From positions 1 through 10,854 of the forward strand of contig JAWVFG010000110.1 in assembly GCA_033856335.1 (NCBI GenBank): 10,854 nucleotides of DNA, read 5' to 3'. Of this stretch, positions 1 to 5,699 are shown one piece after another. How positions within the stretch are numbered: the stretch's first letter is position 1; every line of letters begins with the position of its first letter. This stretch comes from DASUPK01 sp033856335. Lineage in GTDB: Bacteria > Actinomycetota > Thermoleophilia > Solirubrobacterales > 70-9. Made by a program: the position numbers and the translations under genes. The notes under the pieces are model-generated. The model did not search any database. It was given only the letters and a program-made list of their open reading frames with translations, and had not been told where the DNA came from.

Positions 1-157
1 GCTCCTCGAGGCGCGACTCATCCTGGCCCTCGAGCGTCGCCACGGGATCGGGTCGATCCGGGCCCGGCTCCCAGGCACCATGGCTGGATCGGGGCGCCTT
101 CACGCGCGCCGCCTTGCCGGTCGCCTCTCGCTCGCCGGCTGTCGGGGGCGTCTTCAC
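1..157 (-). CDS. DUF2252 family protein, N-terminal fragment (runs off left edge)
   Basis: Only the first 52 residues are present; the gene continues beyond position 1. The visible N-terminus carries GKAAR, then APRSSHGAWEP, DRPDPVATLEGQ and ESRLEE, which matches the opening of DUF2252 proteins (usual form roughly GKAAR..PRSSHAEWxP..RPDPVALLEEQ). DUF2252 proteins are uncharacterised, about 400-450 residues, and have a kinase-like appearance; no biochemical role can be assigned here. The start chosen is the GTG at 157-155, which overlaps the TGA of the upstream ATL gene in a GTGA arrangement. This keeps the GKAAR segment that relatives also have. A second in-frame GTG at 103-101 is preceded by AAGGCGG and is a possible alternative, but it would cut off that segment. 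Last gene of the OsmC operon within the window. Confidence 0.75.
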   Translation of the reverse strand, partial: MKTPPTAGEREATGKAARVKAPRSSHGAWEPGPDRPDPVATLEGQDESRLEE

Positions 158-447
158 GGGCCGTCCGCCGGAACCGAGGCGGCGTCCATGTCCACCCGCG
201 CGCCGCGAAACGGAACACCCTCGGCCTCGAGCAATCGCCGCTGTGTCTTCCCCCTGGTCAGAGAGCCATCCGCCCGGACGACCCGATGCCACGGGATCTC
301 GGGGTCGTGGTGCCGGGACAGCACGTAGCCCGCGAAGCGTGGCGCCTTCGGTGAGAGCTCCCCGTAGGTGGTGACAAAGCCCGGGGGGACGTGCCGAACT
401 CGATCGAGGACCTGCCTCGCGGGCGCGGAATTCAGCTCAGCCGCCAT
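154..447 (-). CDS. Alkyltransferase-like (ATL) protein, MGMT family without the acceptor cysteine
   Basis: A 97-residue protein with the DNA-binding fold of O6-methylguanine-DNA methyltransferase. Visible landmarks are PPGFVTTYGEL (about residues 21-31, with Tyr28), a recognition helix around residues 34-45 with Arg37 in the arginine-finger place, and PWHRVV at 52-57. Active methyltransferases have PCHR; here Trp53 replaces the cysteine, the hallmark of ATL proteins. Known ATL proteins bind and flip O6-alkylguanine without repairing it and hand the lesion to nucleotide excision repair. The length fits single-domain ATL proteins (about 100 residues). The ATG at 447 follows GGGTGG a few bases upstream. 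The start overlaps the preceding membrane-protein gene by 16 bases, and the TGA overlaps the DUF2252 GTG. Cytoplasmic; no signal peptide. The family call is firm; repair coupling in this organism is inferred. Confidence 0.88.
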   Translation of the reverse strand: MAAELNSAPARQVLDRVRHVPPGFVTTYGELSPKAPRFAGYVLSRHHDPEIPWHRVVRADGSLTRGKTQRRLLEAEGVPFRGARVDMDAASVPADGP

Positions 448-806
448 GCCACCCAGATGCCGGCCGCCATTGCGGGAATCGCTGCCCCGAGCCCCCGGAT
501 TCCCGCCGTTCGCTCCTCATCTCCCAGTGCTATCGCGAAGGCAGCGGTGTCACCTGCGTCCGCCACGGCGTTCGCAAGGGTTGCCGTCCGCAGACGACCC
601 GGGTCGTTGAGCGCCGCGAGCGTGACGGCCCCCAGAACCAGATCGCGCACGCCCGCGATCCGGCTGACTGCGACCGTCGCAGGGCCCACCTCAGAGAAGC
701 CGAGCGCGCGCAGCGCCGGCTCCGGCGCGGCGAGCATTCCAAATCCAATCGCGATCCTGCCCACGGCCGAGAGGAGCGAGAAGCCCCGGACGTCCCCTCC
801 ACTCAC
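432..806 (-). CDS. Small four-helix membrane protein (DUF4267-like)
   Basis: 124 residues, mostly Ala/Gly/Leu/Val, with four probable membrane helices: about residues 8-26, 48-66, 73-95 and 102-121. Conserved-looking features are the GRIAIGFGML opening helix, AGVRDLVLGAVTLAAL in helix two and NAVADAGDTAAF in helix three. This GxRDLxLG...DxxD pattern is typical of DUF4267 and related small membrane proteins of unknown function. It starts with GTG at 806, which overlaps the TGA of the OsmC gene by four bases (GTGA), and it ends 16 bases inside the ATL gene. The context implies co-expression with a thiol-dependent peroxide/electrophile protein and a DNA-damage sensor, but the sequence does not show a function. 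The family label is moderate confidence; the gene itself is well supported by its overlaps and helices. Confidence 0.75.
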   Translation of the reverse strand: MSGGDVRGFSLLSAVGRIAIGFGMLAAPEPALRALGFSEVGPATVAVSRIAGVRDLVLGAVTLAALNDPGRLRTATLANAVADAGDTAAFAIALGDEERTAGIRGLGAAIPAMAAGIWVAWRLS

Positions 807-1333
807 CCGGGGGTCGATTGGCCCCGCTCCATCGACACCGACAGCGTGGGTGACGCCATCAGGGTTTGGAAAACGACGCAGTAGCGCTCGGTCAGGCGTT
901 GGAGCGTCTCGAGCTCCTCGTCGCCGGCTTCGCTCTCGAGCTCGAAGCGCAGCCGGATGTCCTTGAACCCGACCGGCGCCTCCTTGTCGACCGCCAGCGT
1001 GCCGCGCCAGTCGAGGTCGCCCTCGGCGTGGACCGAGCCGCTCACCGACAGGCCCATGGACGTGGCGACGGATCGCATCGTCACTCCTGCGCAGGCGACC
1101 AGAGCCTGCAACAGCATGTCGCCAGAGCAGGCGAGCGTGCCGTCGCCGCCGGTGCCGGGATGGAGTCCCGCCTTGACCAGAGCCCGCCCGGTCTGCACCG
1201 AGCAGGCGATGTCCTCATCGAGCGTCCCGTCCGCCTCGAGTGTGATCCGCGCGGTGCTCGGGTCGTTGCCGTAGCGATCCTTGATCGGCCGCTGCAGCTC
1301 GCGCAGCTCCTCGCTGGTAATCGACCTGGGCAC
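803..1333 (-). CDS. OsmC family thiol protein
   Basis: 176 residues, cytoplasmic. OsmC/Ohr-family proteins reduce organic hydroperoxides with a pair of cysteines. Here Cys81 lies in the central helix (DMLLQALVACAGVTM, about residues 72-86) and Cys152 in the C-terminal ERYCVVFQTL, the positions expected of the reactive pair. Two further cysteines, Cys44 and Cys69, are present. The N-terminal strand region with the glycine-rich HPGTGGDGTLACSGD loop matches OsmC-like proteins of the YhfA/SACOL type more than classic Ohr, so peroxidase activity is likely but not certain. GTG start at 1333. No good ribosome-binding site is seen; a TAGTCT hexamer seven bases upstream suggests a leaderless transcript. 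First gene of a four-gene unit; its TGA overlaps the next GTG. Confidence 0.87.
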   Translation of the reverse strand: MPRSITSEELRELQRPIKDRYGNDPSTARITLEADGTLDEDIACSVQTGRALVKAGLHPGTGGDGTLACSGDMLLQALVACAGVTMRSVATSMGLSVSGSVHAEGDLDWRGTLAVDKEAPVGFKDIRLRFELESEAGDEELETLQRLTERYCVVFQTLMASPTLSVSMERGQSTPG

Positions 1334-1340
1334 TACGCCG

Positions 1341-1346
1341 AGACTA
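1341..1346 (-). promoter_or_regulatory. Candidate -10 element of the OsmC operon
   Basis: On the minus strand the hexamer TAGTCT lies seven bases before the GTG at 1333. It fits the actinobacterial TAnnnT -10 pattern and would place the transcription start at or next to the start codon, giving a leaderless mRNA. No clear -35 box is seen. Pattern-based inference only. Confidence 0.4.
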
Positions 1347-1458
1347 AAGGCACATGGGCCTGACGGGAAGACGATCCCGAGTAGCCGTAGCCTCCGCCCC
1401 CGCTGGATGAGCCGCCCGTGGTGCTGGTGGTCCCAGCGCTGTTGTCACAACTCGGGGG

Positions 1459-1464
1459 TATGGT
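1459..1464 (+). promoter_or_regulatory. Candidate -10 element of the NTF2-like gene
   Basis: TATGGT lies six bases before the GTG at 1471, the spacing expected for a leaderless transcript. A GGGGG run at 1454-1458 is too far upstream to be an ideal ribosome-binding site. No matched -35 element was seen at standard spacing. Confidence 0.35.
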
Positions 1465-1470
1465 CGGCTG

Positions 1471-1869
1471 GTGGCGAGCAATCTGGAGGTGGTCAAAGCC
1501 TGGGTCGATGCCTGCAACCGGGGCGATGTCGATGGTGCTCTAGGCCTTTGCGATTCGTCGATTGAGCTGGTCGAGGCAAAGACCTTGCCGGGGGCCGTGA
1601 CGGCAGCCGGTGCCGACGCGGTTCGCCGCTACCTGGAACGGTTCGCTGCTCACTGGTCCGAAGCAGAGTGGCTACCCGAGGAGTTCCAGGAGTCGGGGGA
1701 CAAGGTCTTCATGACGGCAAGCCTGAAGCTGCGGGGTCGTCGGAGCGGGATCGAGGTAGACCGCGCGTGGATCTACGTGTTCACGGTGAGAGAGGGAAAG
1801 CTCTTCAGTCAGGAAGGCTTCGACGAACGAGCGGATGGACTCAGGGCGGCCGGGATTGAGGCGGCATAG
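1471..1869 (+). CDS. NTF2/SnoaL-like domain protein
   Basis: 132 residues with the cone-shaped NTF2-like pattern. The opening helix NLEVVKAWVDACNRGDVDGALGL is followed by the strand with a charged residue (SSIELVEA), a helix (AVRRYLERFAAHW) and the closing sheet (DKVFMTASLKLRGRR...RAWIYVFTVREGKLFSQEGFDE). SnoaL-like proteins include polyketide cyclases, ketosteroid-isomerase relatives and many stand-alone proteins of unknown role, so no substrate is assigned. GTG at 1471 is the first usable start after an in-frame TGA at 1408-1410. It diverges from the OsmC operon across a 137-base gap and converges on the Ig-repeat gene with a 46-base gap. Probably monocistronic. Cytoplasmic; no signal peptide. 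Confidence 0.85.
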   Translation: MASNLEVVKAWVDACNRGDVDGALGLCDSSIELVEAKTLPGAVTAAGADAVRRYLERFAAHWSEAEWLPEEFQESGDKVFMTASLKLRGRRSGIEVDRAWIYVFTVREGKLFSQEGFDERADGLRAAGIEAA

Positions 1870-1915
1870 CGGCCCGAGCCTCTGAGGCCACCGGTTCGAC
1901 CGAGGGCTGTGGGCG

Positions 1916-3820
1916 CTAGACAGGCAGCAGGTTCGCGTTCTGCTTGCACTTCTTGAGTCTCTTGTGAGTCCAGTGGTGCTTGTGTGCCCGCTTCTTGCAA
2001 CTCGCCAGCGCCGCGCCGCGCTGGCCGGTCGCGGCGCCCGGCGATGGCGCCCCTCCTCCGCCTCCCCCCGGCGGCGGGGTGACCTCGTTGTAGTGGACCG
2101 TGCTCGTAGAGCAGGGTGACGTGCCGCCGGGGCCGGCCGCGGTGGCGTAGAAGTCGGTCGAGCTGTTGTCGGCGACGGTTACCTGGATCCCTGTGCCCGT
2201 GAAGGTCGCGGCCGGGGAGGACGTTCCGATCGCCGTGGTGCAGGTGGCGTCGGTGTAGAGCTGGACGGTCGCCGTGTTGGCGTCCACGGTGCCGGCGATC
2301 ATCGGGCTGTTGTTGTTCGACCCCGAGACCGGGGTGACGGCGAGGCCGGTAGGCGCCACGGGCGCGGTGAGCTCGTCGTAGTGGACGGTGTCGGTCGAGC
2401 ACGGCGAGTCGCCGCCGGGCCCGGTTGCGATGGCGTAGAAGTCGGTCGAGCTGTTGTCGGCGACGGTTACCTGGATCCCGGGCGAGTTGAATGTTCCCGC
2501 GGCGTCCGATGTCCCGATCGGCGTCGTGCAGGCGTTATCGGTGTAGAGCTGGACGGTGTCGGTGTCCGCACCGGTCGTGCCGCTGATCGTCGGATTGTTG
2601 TTGTCCGATCCCGACACGGGGCTGACCGTGAGGCTGGTTGGCGCCACGGGAGCCGGTGTCACCTCGTCGTAGTGGACCGTCGCCGTCGAACAGGGTGAGT
2701 CCCCGCCGGGCCCGCTCGCGATCGCGTAGAAGTCGGTCGAGCTGTTGTCGGTGACGGCGACCTGGATCCCTGCGCCGGTGAAGGTCGCCACGTCTGCCGG
2801 GTCACCGGTTGGAGTCGAGCAGGAGCTGTCGGTGTAGAGCTGGACCGTCGTCGTGTTCGCGTAGGCGGTGCCGCTGATAAATGGGGAGTTGTCGTTAGCG
2901 CCCGATGCCGGACTGACAATCAGGCCGGTCGGCGCCGCGGGCGCCGGCGGCGTCACCTCGTCGTAGTGGACGGTGCTGGTCGAGCAGGCGGAGGTCCCAC
3001 CGGGGCCGGTCGCCTTGGCGTAGAAGTCGGTGCTGCTGTTGTCCGCGACGCTGACCGGGATCCCGGGGCCGGTGAAGGTGCCCACATCGGTGGCGGTGCC
3101 GATGCTCGTCGAGCAGGTGGCGTCGGTGTAGAGCTGGACAGTCGCCGTGTTCACATCCGCGGTGCCCTGGATCTTCGGGTTGTTGTCGTTCGAGCCAGTG
3201 GCAGGGGTGACCGCGAGCCCGCTCGGCACCGCAGGCACCGGCGAGTTGAAGATCGAGACGTCGTCGACGTTCATGTTCGCGTCGAGCCCCCCGGGGTTCA
3301 CGTACGCGAAGCGCAGCGTGTGGGTGCCGCCGTCGGCGGCGGCGGAGACATCGATGCTGGCATGCATGTACACCCCTGCGTCCGCGGTGGTGTAGGTGGC
3401 CTTGGTGACGCCGTCGAAGGTCACCGTCAGGGTCTCACCGCCGTCGCCGCCGGCGCCGACCCACACCCACCAGGACGCGCTCACCGGCGTGTTGCCGCTG
3501 GGAATCGTCACCGTCTGCTCGATCGAGGCGGTGTGCGCGCCGGTCCCCCCACCGAACCAGGTCCACTTCGACCCGGAGTGAGGCGCGTGAGAGCCTCCGT
3601 CTGTATGGCAGTAGGAAACCGAGCAGATCGGGCTCCCGAACTGGCTGTCGGCCTCAACCCAGCTGGGGCTGAAAGGCGGGCTCCCCGTCGAGCTCTCGAA
3701 ACCGGGGTCGCCGAGCAGCTCGTTCGCTCCTGCCGACGCCGGAAGAATCGCCATCGCCATTGCCATCGCAGCGCCTACGACCGCCCAACGCAGCCGCAGC
3801 CGCTTCCCGTAACGAGGCAC
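1916..3820 (-). CDS. Secreted multidomain surface protein with four Ig-like repeats and a basic Cys tail
   Basis: 634 residues. Signal peptide: basic start (RYGKRLRLR), hydrophobic stretch about 12-28, cleavage near ASAGA (about 28-32). Residues about 33-193 form a beta-sandwich of galactose/carbohydrate-binding type (LLGDPGFESSTG opening, TLRFAY...NVDDVSI closing). Four tandem repeats follow at about 196-292, 293-390, 391-486 and 487-582, each with a TVQLYTD strand and an invariant NSSTDFYA. Each also has two cysteines exactly 43 residues apart (236/279, 334/377, 431/474, 527/570), suggesting one disulfide per domain. A glycine linker (585-590) precedes a Lys/Arg/His-rich tail with Cys608 and Cys625, ending LLPV. 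A role in adhesion or in binding surface polymers is inferred. GTG at 3820 has AAGGTGG just upstream, and a TAAGGT hexamer overlaps it. No catalytic motif was seen. Confidence 0.85.
   Translation of the reverse strand: MPRYGKRLRLRWAVVGAAMAMAMAILPASAGANELLGDPGFESSTGSPPFSPSWVEADSQFGSPICSVSYCHTDGGSHAPHSGSKWTWFGGGTGAHTASIEQTVTIPSGNTPVSASWWVWVGAGGDGGETLTVTFDGVTKATYTTADAGVYMHASIDVSAAADGGTHTLRFAYVNPGGLDANMNVDDVSIFNSPVPAVPSGLAVTPATGSNDNNPKIQGTADVNTATVQLYTDATCSTSIGTATDVGTFTGPGIPVSVADNSSTDFYAKATGPGGTSACSTSTVHYDEVTPPAPAAPTGLIVSPASGANDNSPFISGTAYANTTTVQLYTDSSCSTPTGDPADVATFTGAGIQVAVTDNSSTDFYAIASGPGGDSPCSTATVHYDEVTPAPVAPTSLTVSPVSGSDNNNPTISGTTGADTDTVQLYTDNACTTPIGTSDAAGTFNSPGIQVTVADNSSTDFYAIATGPGGDSPCSTDTVHYDELTAPVAPTGLAVTPVSGSNNNSPMIAGTVDANTATVQLYTDATCTTAIGTSSPAATFTGTGIQVTVADNSSTDFYATAAGPGGTSPCSTSTVHYNEVTPPPGGGGGGAPSPGAATGQRGAALASCKKRAHKHHWTHKRLKKCKQNANLLPV
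2075..3235 (-). repeat. Four tandem repeats of 288-294 bases coding the Ig-like domains
   Basis: Approximate units on the minus strand are 3235-2945, 2944-2651, 2650-2363 and 2362-2075. The core around the GTAGAAGTCGGT motif (plus-strand reading) recurs in every unit. Between the last two units a 48-base segment is identical (2144-2191 and 2432-2479, offset 288), so that pair duplicated recently or was homogenised by recombination. The other two copies differ at several bases in the same block. Confidence 0.85.
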
Positions 3821-3826
3821 GCAGCC

Positions 3827-3832
3827 ACCTTA
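3827..3832 (-). promoter_or_regulatory. Candidate -10 element / overlapping ribosome-binding site of the Ig-repeat gene
   Basis: TAAGGT on the minus strand is six bases before the GTG at 3820 and fits TAnnnT. The same bases are part of AAGGTGG, a reasonable Shine-Dalgarno sequence. The gene is therefore either leaderless from this element or read from an upstream promoter using it as a ribosome-binding site; sequence alone cannot decide. Confidence 0.35.
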
Positions 3833-3874
3833 CGCGCATCGCTGGACAGTCCCGGGAATTGGCCGGATAGTCGG

Positions 3875-3908
3875 GACGACTGGATTGAACCAGCGCCTCT
3901 CAGTCGTC
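3875..3908. repeat. Inverted repeat upstream of the Ig-repeat gene
   Basis: Perfect 8-base arms GACGACTG (3875-3882) and CAGTCGTC (3901-3908) enclose an 18-base spacer. A competing inner hairpin, CTGG-6-CCAG, lies at 3880-3893. It sits 55-88 bases upstream of the GTG at 3820 and about 113 bases past the 3' end of tRNA-His. It could be a leader structure, an operator, or a processing/termination signal for the tRNA transcript. The rest of the 200-base gap 3821-4020 shows no gene. Confidence 0.5.
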
Positions 3909-4020
3909 TTCACATCTTTACGGACCGCGACGAAGCTCTCGACGCCGCCGGTCTACCCGAGTCGGCATCGTCCGCAGTACCTCGGAAGGACTGGCCTCGG
4001 TGTCAAGCATCCAACCGGAA

Positions 4021-4094
4021 GGTGAGCGACCGGACTCGAACCGGCGACCACCTGGACCACAACCAGGAGCTCTACCAACTGAGCTACGCCCACC
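4021..4094 (-). tRNA. tRNA-His (anticodon GTG)
   Basis: A complete 74-base cloverleaf on the minus strand. Eight-pair acceptor GGTGGGCG/CGCTCACC including the extra G(-1):C73 pair diagnostic of tRNA-His; D arm GCTCAGTTGGTAGAGC; anticodon stem CCTGG/CCAGG with loop TTGTGGT (anticodon GTG); T arm GCCGG-TTCGAGT-CCGGT. CCA is not encoded, so it must be added after transcription. It lies 55 bases beyond the lipase stop on the same strand. Confidence 0.97.
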
Positions 4095-4105
4095 GCGTTG
4101 CGTTC

Positions 4106-4111
4106 AATCTA
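4106..4111 (-). promoter_or_regulatory. Candidate -10 element of tRNA-His
   Basis: TAGATT on the minus strand ends 11 bases before the mature tRNA 5' end, giving a start point a few bases upstream of the tRNA. The same hexamer occurs ahead of the lipase gene. No clear -35 box is seen because the upstream bases belong to the lipase hairpin. Confidence 0.35.
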
Positions 4112-4117
4112 GCGTGA

Positions 4118-4151
4118 GAGCAGGCCCCGGGATGGGCGCGGGGCCCCGCTC
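4118..4151 (-). terminator. Hairpin terminator candidate after the lipase gene
   Basis: The stem GGCCCCG/CGGGGCC has arms at 4139-4145 and 4123-4129 and a 9-base loop. It is extended by GAGC/GCTC at 4118-4121 and 4148-4151, starting inside the lipase stop codon. There is no strong U tract after it, so it may be a weak or U-independent terminator separating the lipase from tRNA-His. Confidence 0.5.
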
Positions 4152-5388
4152 AGCGGCCCGGGAGCAGCTGCTGGAAGAACGCAAGGGCGTCCGGCTCGCC
4201 GGCCGTGACTACGCCACCGTGATTGACACCCGGATACTTCTTGTACGTGACCTGGTCGCCCGCATTCACCAGCTCGGTGTTGAGCTTGTCGGTGTAGTTC
4301 GGGAACACGGTGGTGTCGGCGGTGCCCTGAGCGATCAGGATCGGAGCAGCCGTCGTCACCAGCGGGTTCATCGCCGCCAGCACCGGGTTGAGAGCGCTCG
4401 GGTCAGCCCCGGAGCGCTCGAGGTGGGATGGGGGAATCCCGCCGAGCTCATTCGACTGCGCGAGCTGCGAGAGGCACTGGCTCTGCAGCAGCGGATAGAA
4501 CTGGAGCACCTCGTCCGAGAGCAGCGCGTTTACGTTGATCGCGCTCGACTGCGTCGAGGCGCCGTTGAGGGTCAGGGTGGCCAGCGCCGTCAGCGGGCTG
4601 GGCTGGTTGAGCGCCGGTAGCAGTGCGGCCTGGTCGAGGATGTGCGAGGCGGGTGCGAAGGCCACGGTTCCGCGGAGCCTCAGGCGCGGCGTCCAGTTGC
4701 TTGCCTCGCCCGCGGCGAAGAGCGCGGACTGGCCGCCCTGCGAGTGCCCGGCGATCAGGAAGCGCTTGCCGACGTGCGTGTCGAGTTGCCGCGCCGCCGT
4801 GACGATGTCCAGAACGCTTCTGCCCTCCGCCTCGCCGACGAGGTAGGGGTGCTTCCCGGGCGTGCCGAGGCCCTGATAGTCGGTCTGAAGGACCGCGTAG
4901 CCGGCCCGAAGCCAGGCGTTCAGGTCGGGATAGATGTAGGAGATGTACGGCTGCGCCGGGTTGCTCACGCTGTTGCGCGAGGGCGTGCAGACGTCGGCAA
5001 CGCCCGTCGTGCCATGCGCGTAGGTGATCACCGGCCAACCGCCCTTCGGCGCCTTGCCCTTGGGAACGCTGACCGTGCCCGAGACCGCGTCCTTGGCTCC
5101 CTGCGGGGTGCGCGAGGAGTAGAGGACGAGCTTCGTGTAGCGGGCATTCGCAAGCGGGACGAGGCCCAAAGCCTTCCGCGCCCAGATCAGCGTTCCGTGC
5201 TGCTTCGGGAGACCCTTCGGCGGCTTGTAGAAGGCGAGACCCTTCGGTCCCTTCGTGATCTTGCTCTGCGCCTTCGCCTTCGCCTCGGCCCGCTGTGCGC
5301 AGACGACGAAGATGAACAGACCGGCCAGGCCGATGACGGCCGTGGCGAGTGTCATCCGGACACGAAGCGATACGGCGTGGGCGCGCAA
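4150..5388 (-). CDS. Secreted lipase/esterase, alpha/beta hydrolase (LIP family-like)
   Basis: 412 residues with an N-terminal signal segment (positive start, hydrophobic 13-30, likely cleavage after AEA near 34-36), so it is exported. The alpha/beta-hydrolase signatures are all present: oxyanion loop YAHGTTG (123-129), nucleophile elbow GHSQGG with Ser216, acid Asp358 in QGTADTTVF, and base His390 in PGVNHGG. The long insertion between nucleophile and acid (about 245-340) is the lid region typical of secretory lipases (PF03583 type). It probably hydrolyses ester bonds in lipids or polyesters; substrate unknown. The start is TTG at 5388, chosen because a perfect AGGAGG (5403-5398) lies nine bases upstream. 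Cys30 is not in a lipobox (FVVC lacks a small residue before Cys), so lipid anchoring is not supported. Monocistronic, between tRNA-Arg and tRNA-His. Confidence 0.9.
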   Translation of the reverse strand: MRAHAVSLRVRMTLATAVIGLAGLFIFVVCAQRAEAKAKAQSKITKGPKGLAFYKPPKGLPKQHGTLIWARKALGLVPLANARYTKLVLYSSRTPQGAKDAVSGTVSVPKGKAPKGGWPVITYAHGTTGVADVCTPSRNSVSNPAQPYISYIYPDLNAWLRAGYAVLQTDYQGLGTPGKHPYLVGEAEGRSVLDIVTAARQLDTHVGKRFLIAGHSQGGQSALFAAGEASNWTPRLRLRGTVAFAPASHILDQAALLPALNQPSPLTALATLTLNGASTQSSAINVNALLSDEVLQFYPLLQSQCLSQLAQSNELGGIPPSHLERSGADPSALNPVLAAMNPLVTTAAPILIAQGTADTTVFPNYTDKLNTELVNAGDQVTYKKYPGVNHGGVVTAGEPDALAFFQQLLPGR

Positions 5389-5397
5389 GTTGCTTTT

Positions 5398-5403
5398 CCT
5401 CCT
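5398..5403 (-). promoter_or_regulatory. Perfect Shine-Dalgarno AGGAGG deciding a TTG start
   Basis: AGGAGG on the minus strand, nine bases before the TTG at 5388. It is the strongest ribosome-binding site in the window and the reason to accept a TTG start rather than the internal ATG at codon 12 (5355). Confidence 0.75.
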
Positions 5404-5432
5404 GATGGGGATCCTTCCCCTTCAGCTCAGCC

Positions 5433-5438
5433 AATCTA
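5433..5438 (-). promoter_or_regulatory. Candidate -10 element of the lipase gene
   Basis: TAGATT (minus strand) fits TAnnnT and would give a leader of roughly 40 bases that carries the AGGAGG site. The identical hexamer precedes tRNA-His. No convincing -35 box. Confidence 0.3.
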
Positions 5439-5469
5439 ACCCACGCCGATAAGGAGAGTTTCGGAGAAG

Positions 5470-5543
5470 CGCCCCCGGCAGGACTCGAACCTGCGGCATT
5501 CGGCTTAGAAGGCCGACGCTCTATCCAGCTGAGCTACGGGGGC
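5470..5543 (-). tRNA. tRNA-Arg (anticodon TCT)
   Basis: 74-base cloverleaf on the minus strand: acceptor GCCCCCG/CGGGGGC with G73; D arm GCTCAGCTGGATAGAGC; anticodon stem TCGGC/GCCGA with loop CTTCTAA (anticodon TCT, reading AGA/AGG); T arm GCAGG-TTCGAGT-CCTGC. CCA is not encoded. The codons it reads are expected to be rare in so GC-rich a genome. Confidence 0.97.
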
Positions 5544-5553
5544 TGGCCCGCGG

Positions 5554-5559
5554 AGCGTA
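5554..5559 (-). promoter_or_regulatory. Candidate -10 element of tRNA-Arg
   Basis: TACGCT (minus strand) ends ten bases before the tRNA 5' end and fits TAnnnT. No -35 match at 16-18 bases. The rest of 5560-5699 is non-coding, with an AT-rich patch (about 5615-5650) and a weak GGGCA/TGCCC hairpin at 5634-5654. Confidence 0.3.
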
Positions 5560-5699
5560 CCGCCGGCCCAAGCCGCCGAATGCGCCGTCGCTTGCCTCAG
5601 ATGCGGACATTCGTCCTACTCATTTTCATGCAGGGCAAAATTGGGTAAGATGCCCGCAGTCTTCGAGTCGTACTCAGGGGTACACGCGGGACATCGGAA

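Noticed and set aside
1870..1915. Bidirectional terminator between the convergent NTF2-like and Ig-repeat genes
   Set aside because: Only 4-5 base stems (CGGT-TCG-ACCG and GCCTC/GAGGC) and no T run; too weak to call.
3860..3960. A tRNA-like segment (minus strand GGTTCAATCC resembling a T arm)
   Set aside because: The T loop is one base short, no acceptor partner for the following bases and no D arm or anticodon arm fold were found. Treated as a plain inverted repeat.
4001..4006. Perfect TTGACA -35 hexamer on the minus strand upstream of the Ig-repeat gene
   Set aside because: No acceptable -10 hexamer occurs at 16-18 bases (the bases there read GAGGTA/AGGTAC), so a promoter is not supported.
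2966..4117. A 383-residue open frame on the plus strand opposite the Ig-repeat gene and through tRNA-His
   Set aside because: It runs across a tRNA gene and reads as low-complexity Arg/Val/Gly; the opposite frame has clean repeats with conserved cysteines.
5277..5310. Lipoprotein signal in the lipase (Cys30)
   Set aside because: The residues before the cysteine are FVV, lacking the small residue required at -1; an ordinary signal peptidase site after AEA fits better.
4448..5434. A 328-residue minus-strand frame overlapping the lipase in another phase
   Set aside because: Arg/Gly/Ala-rich with no motif, while the chosen frame holds the full Ser-Asp-His triad and a signal peptide.
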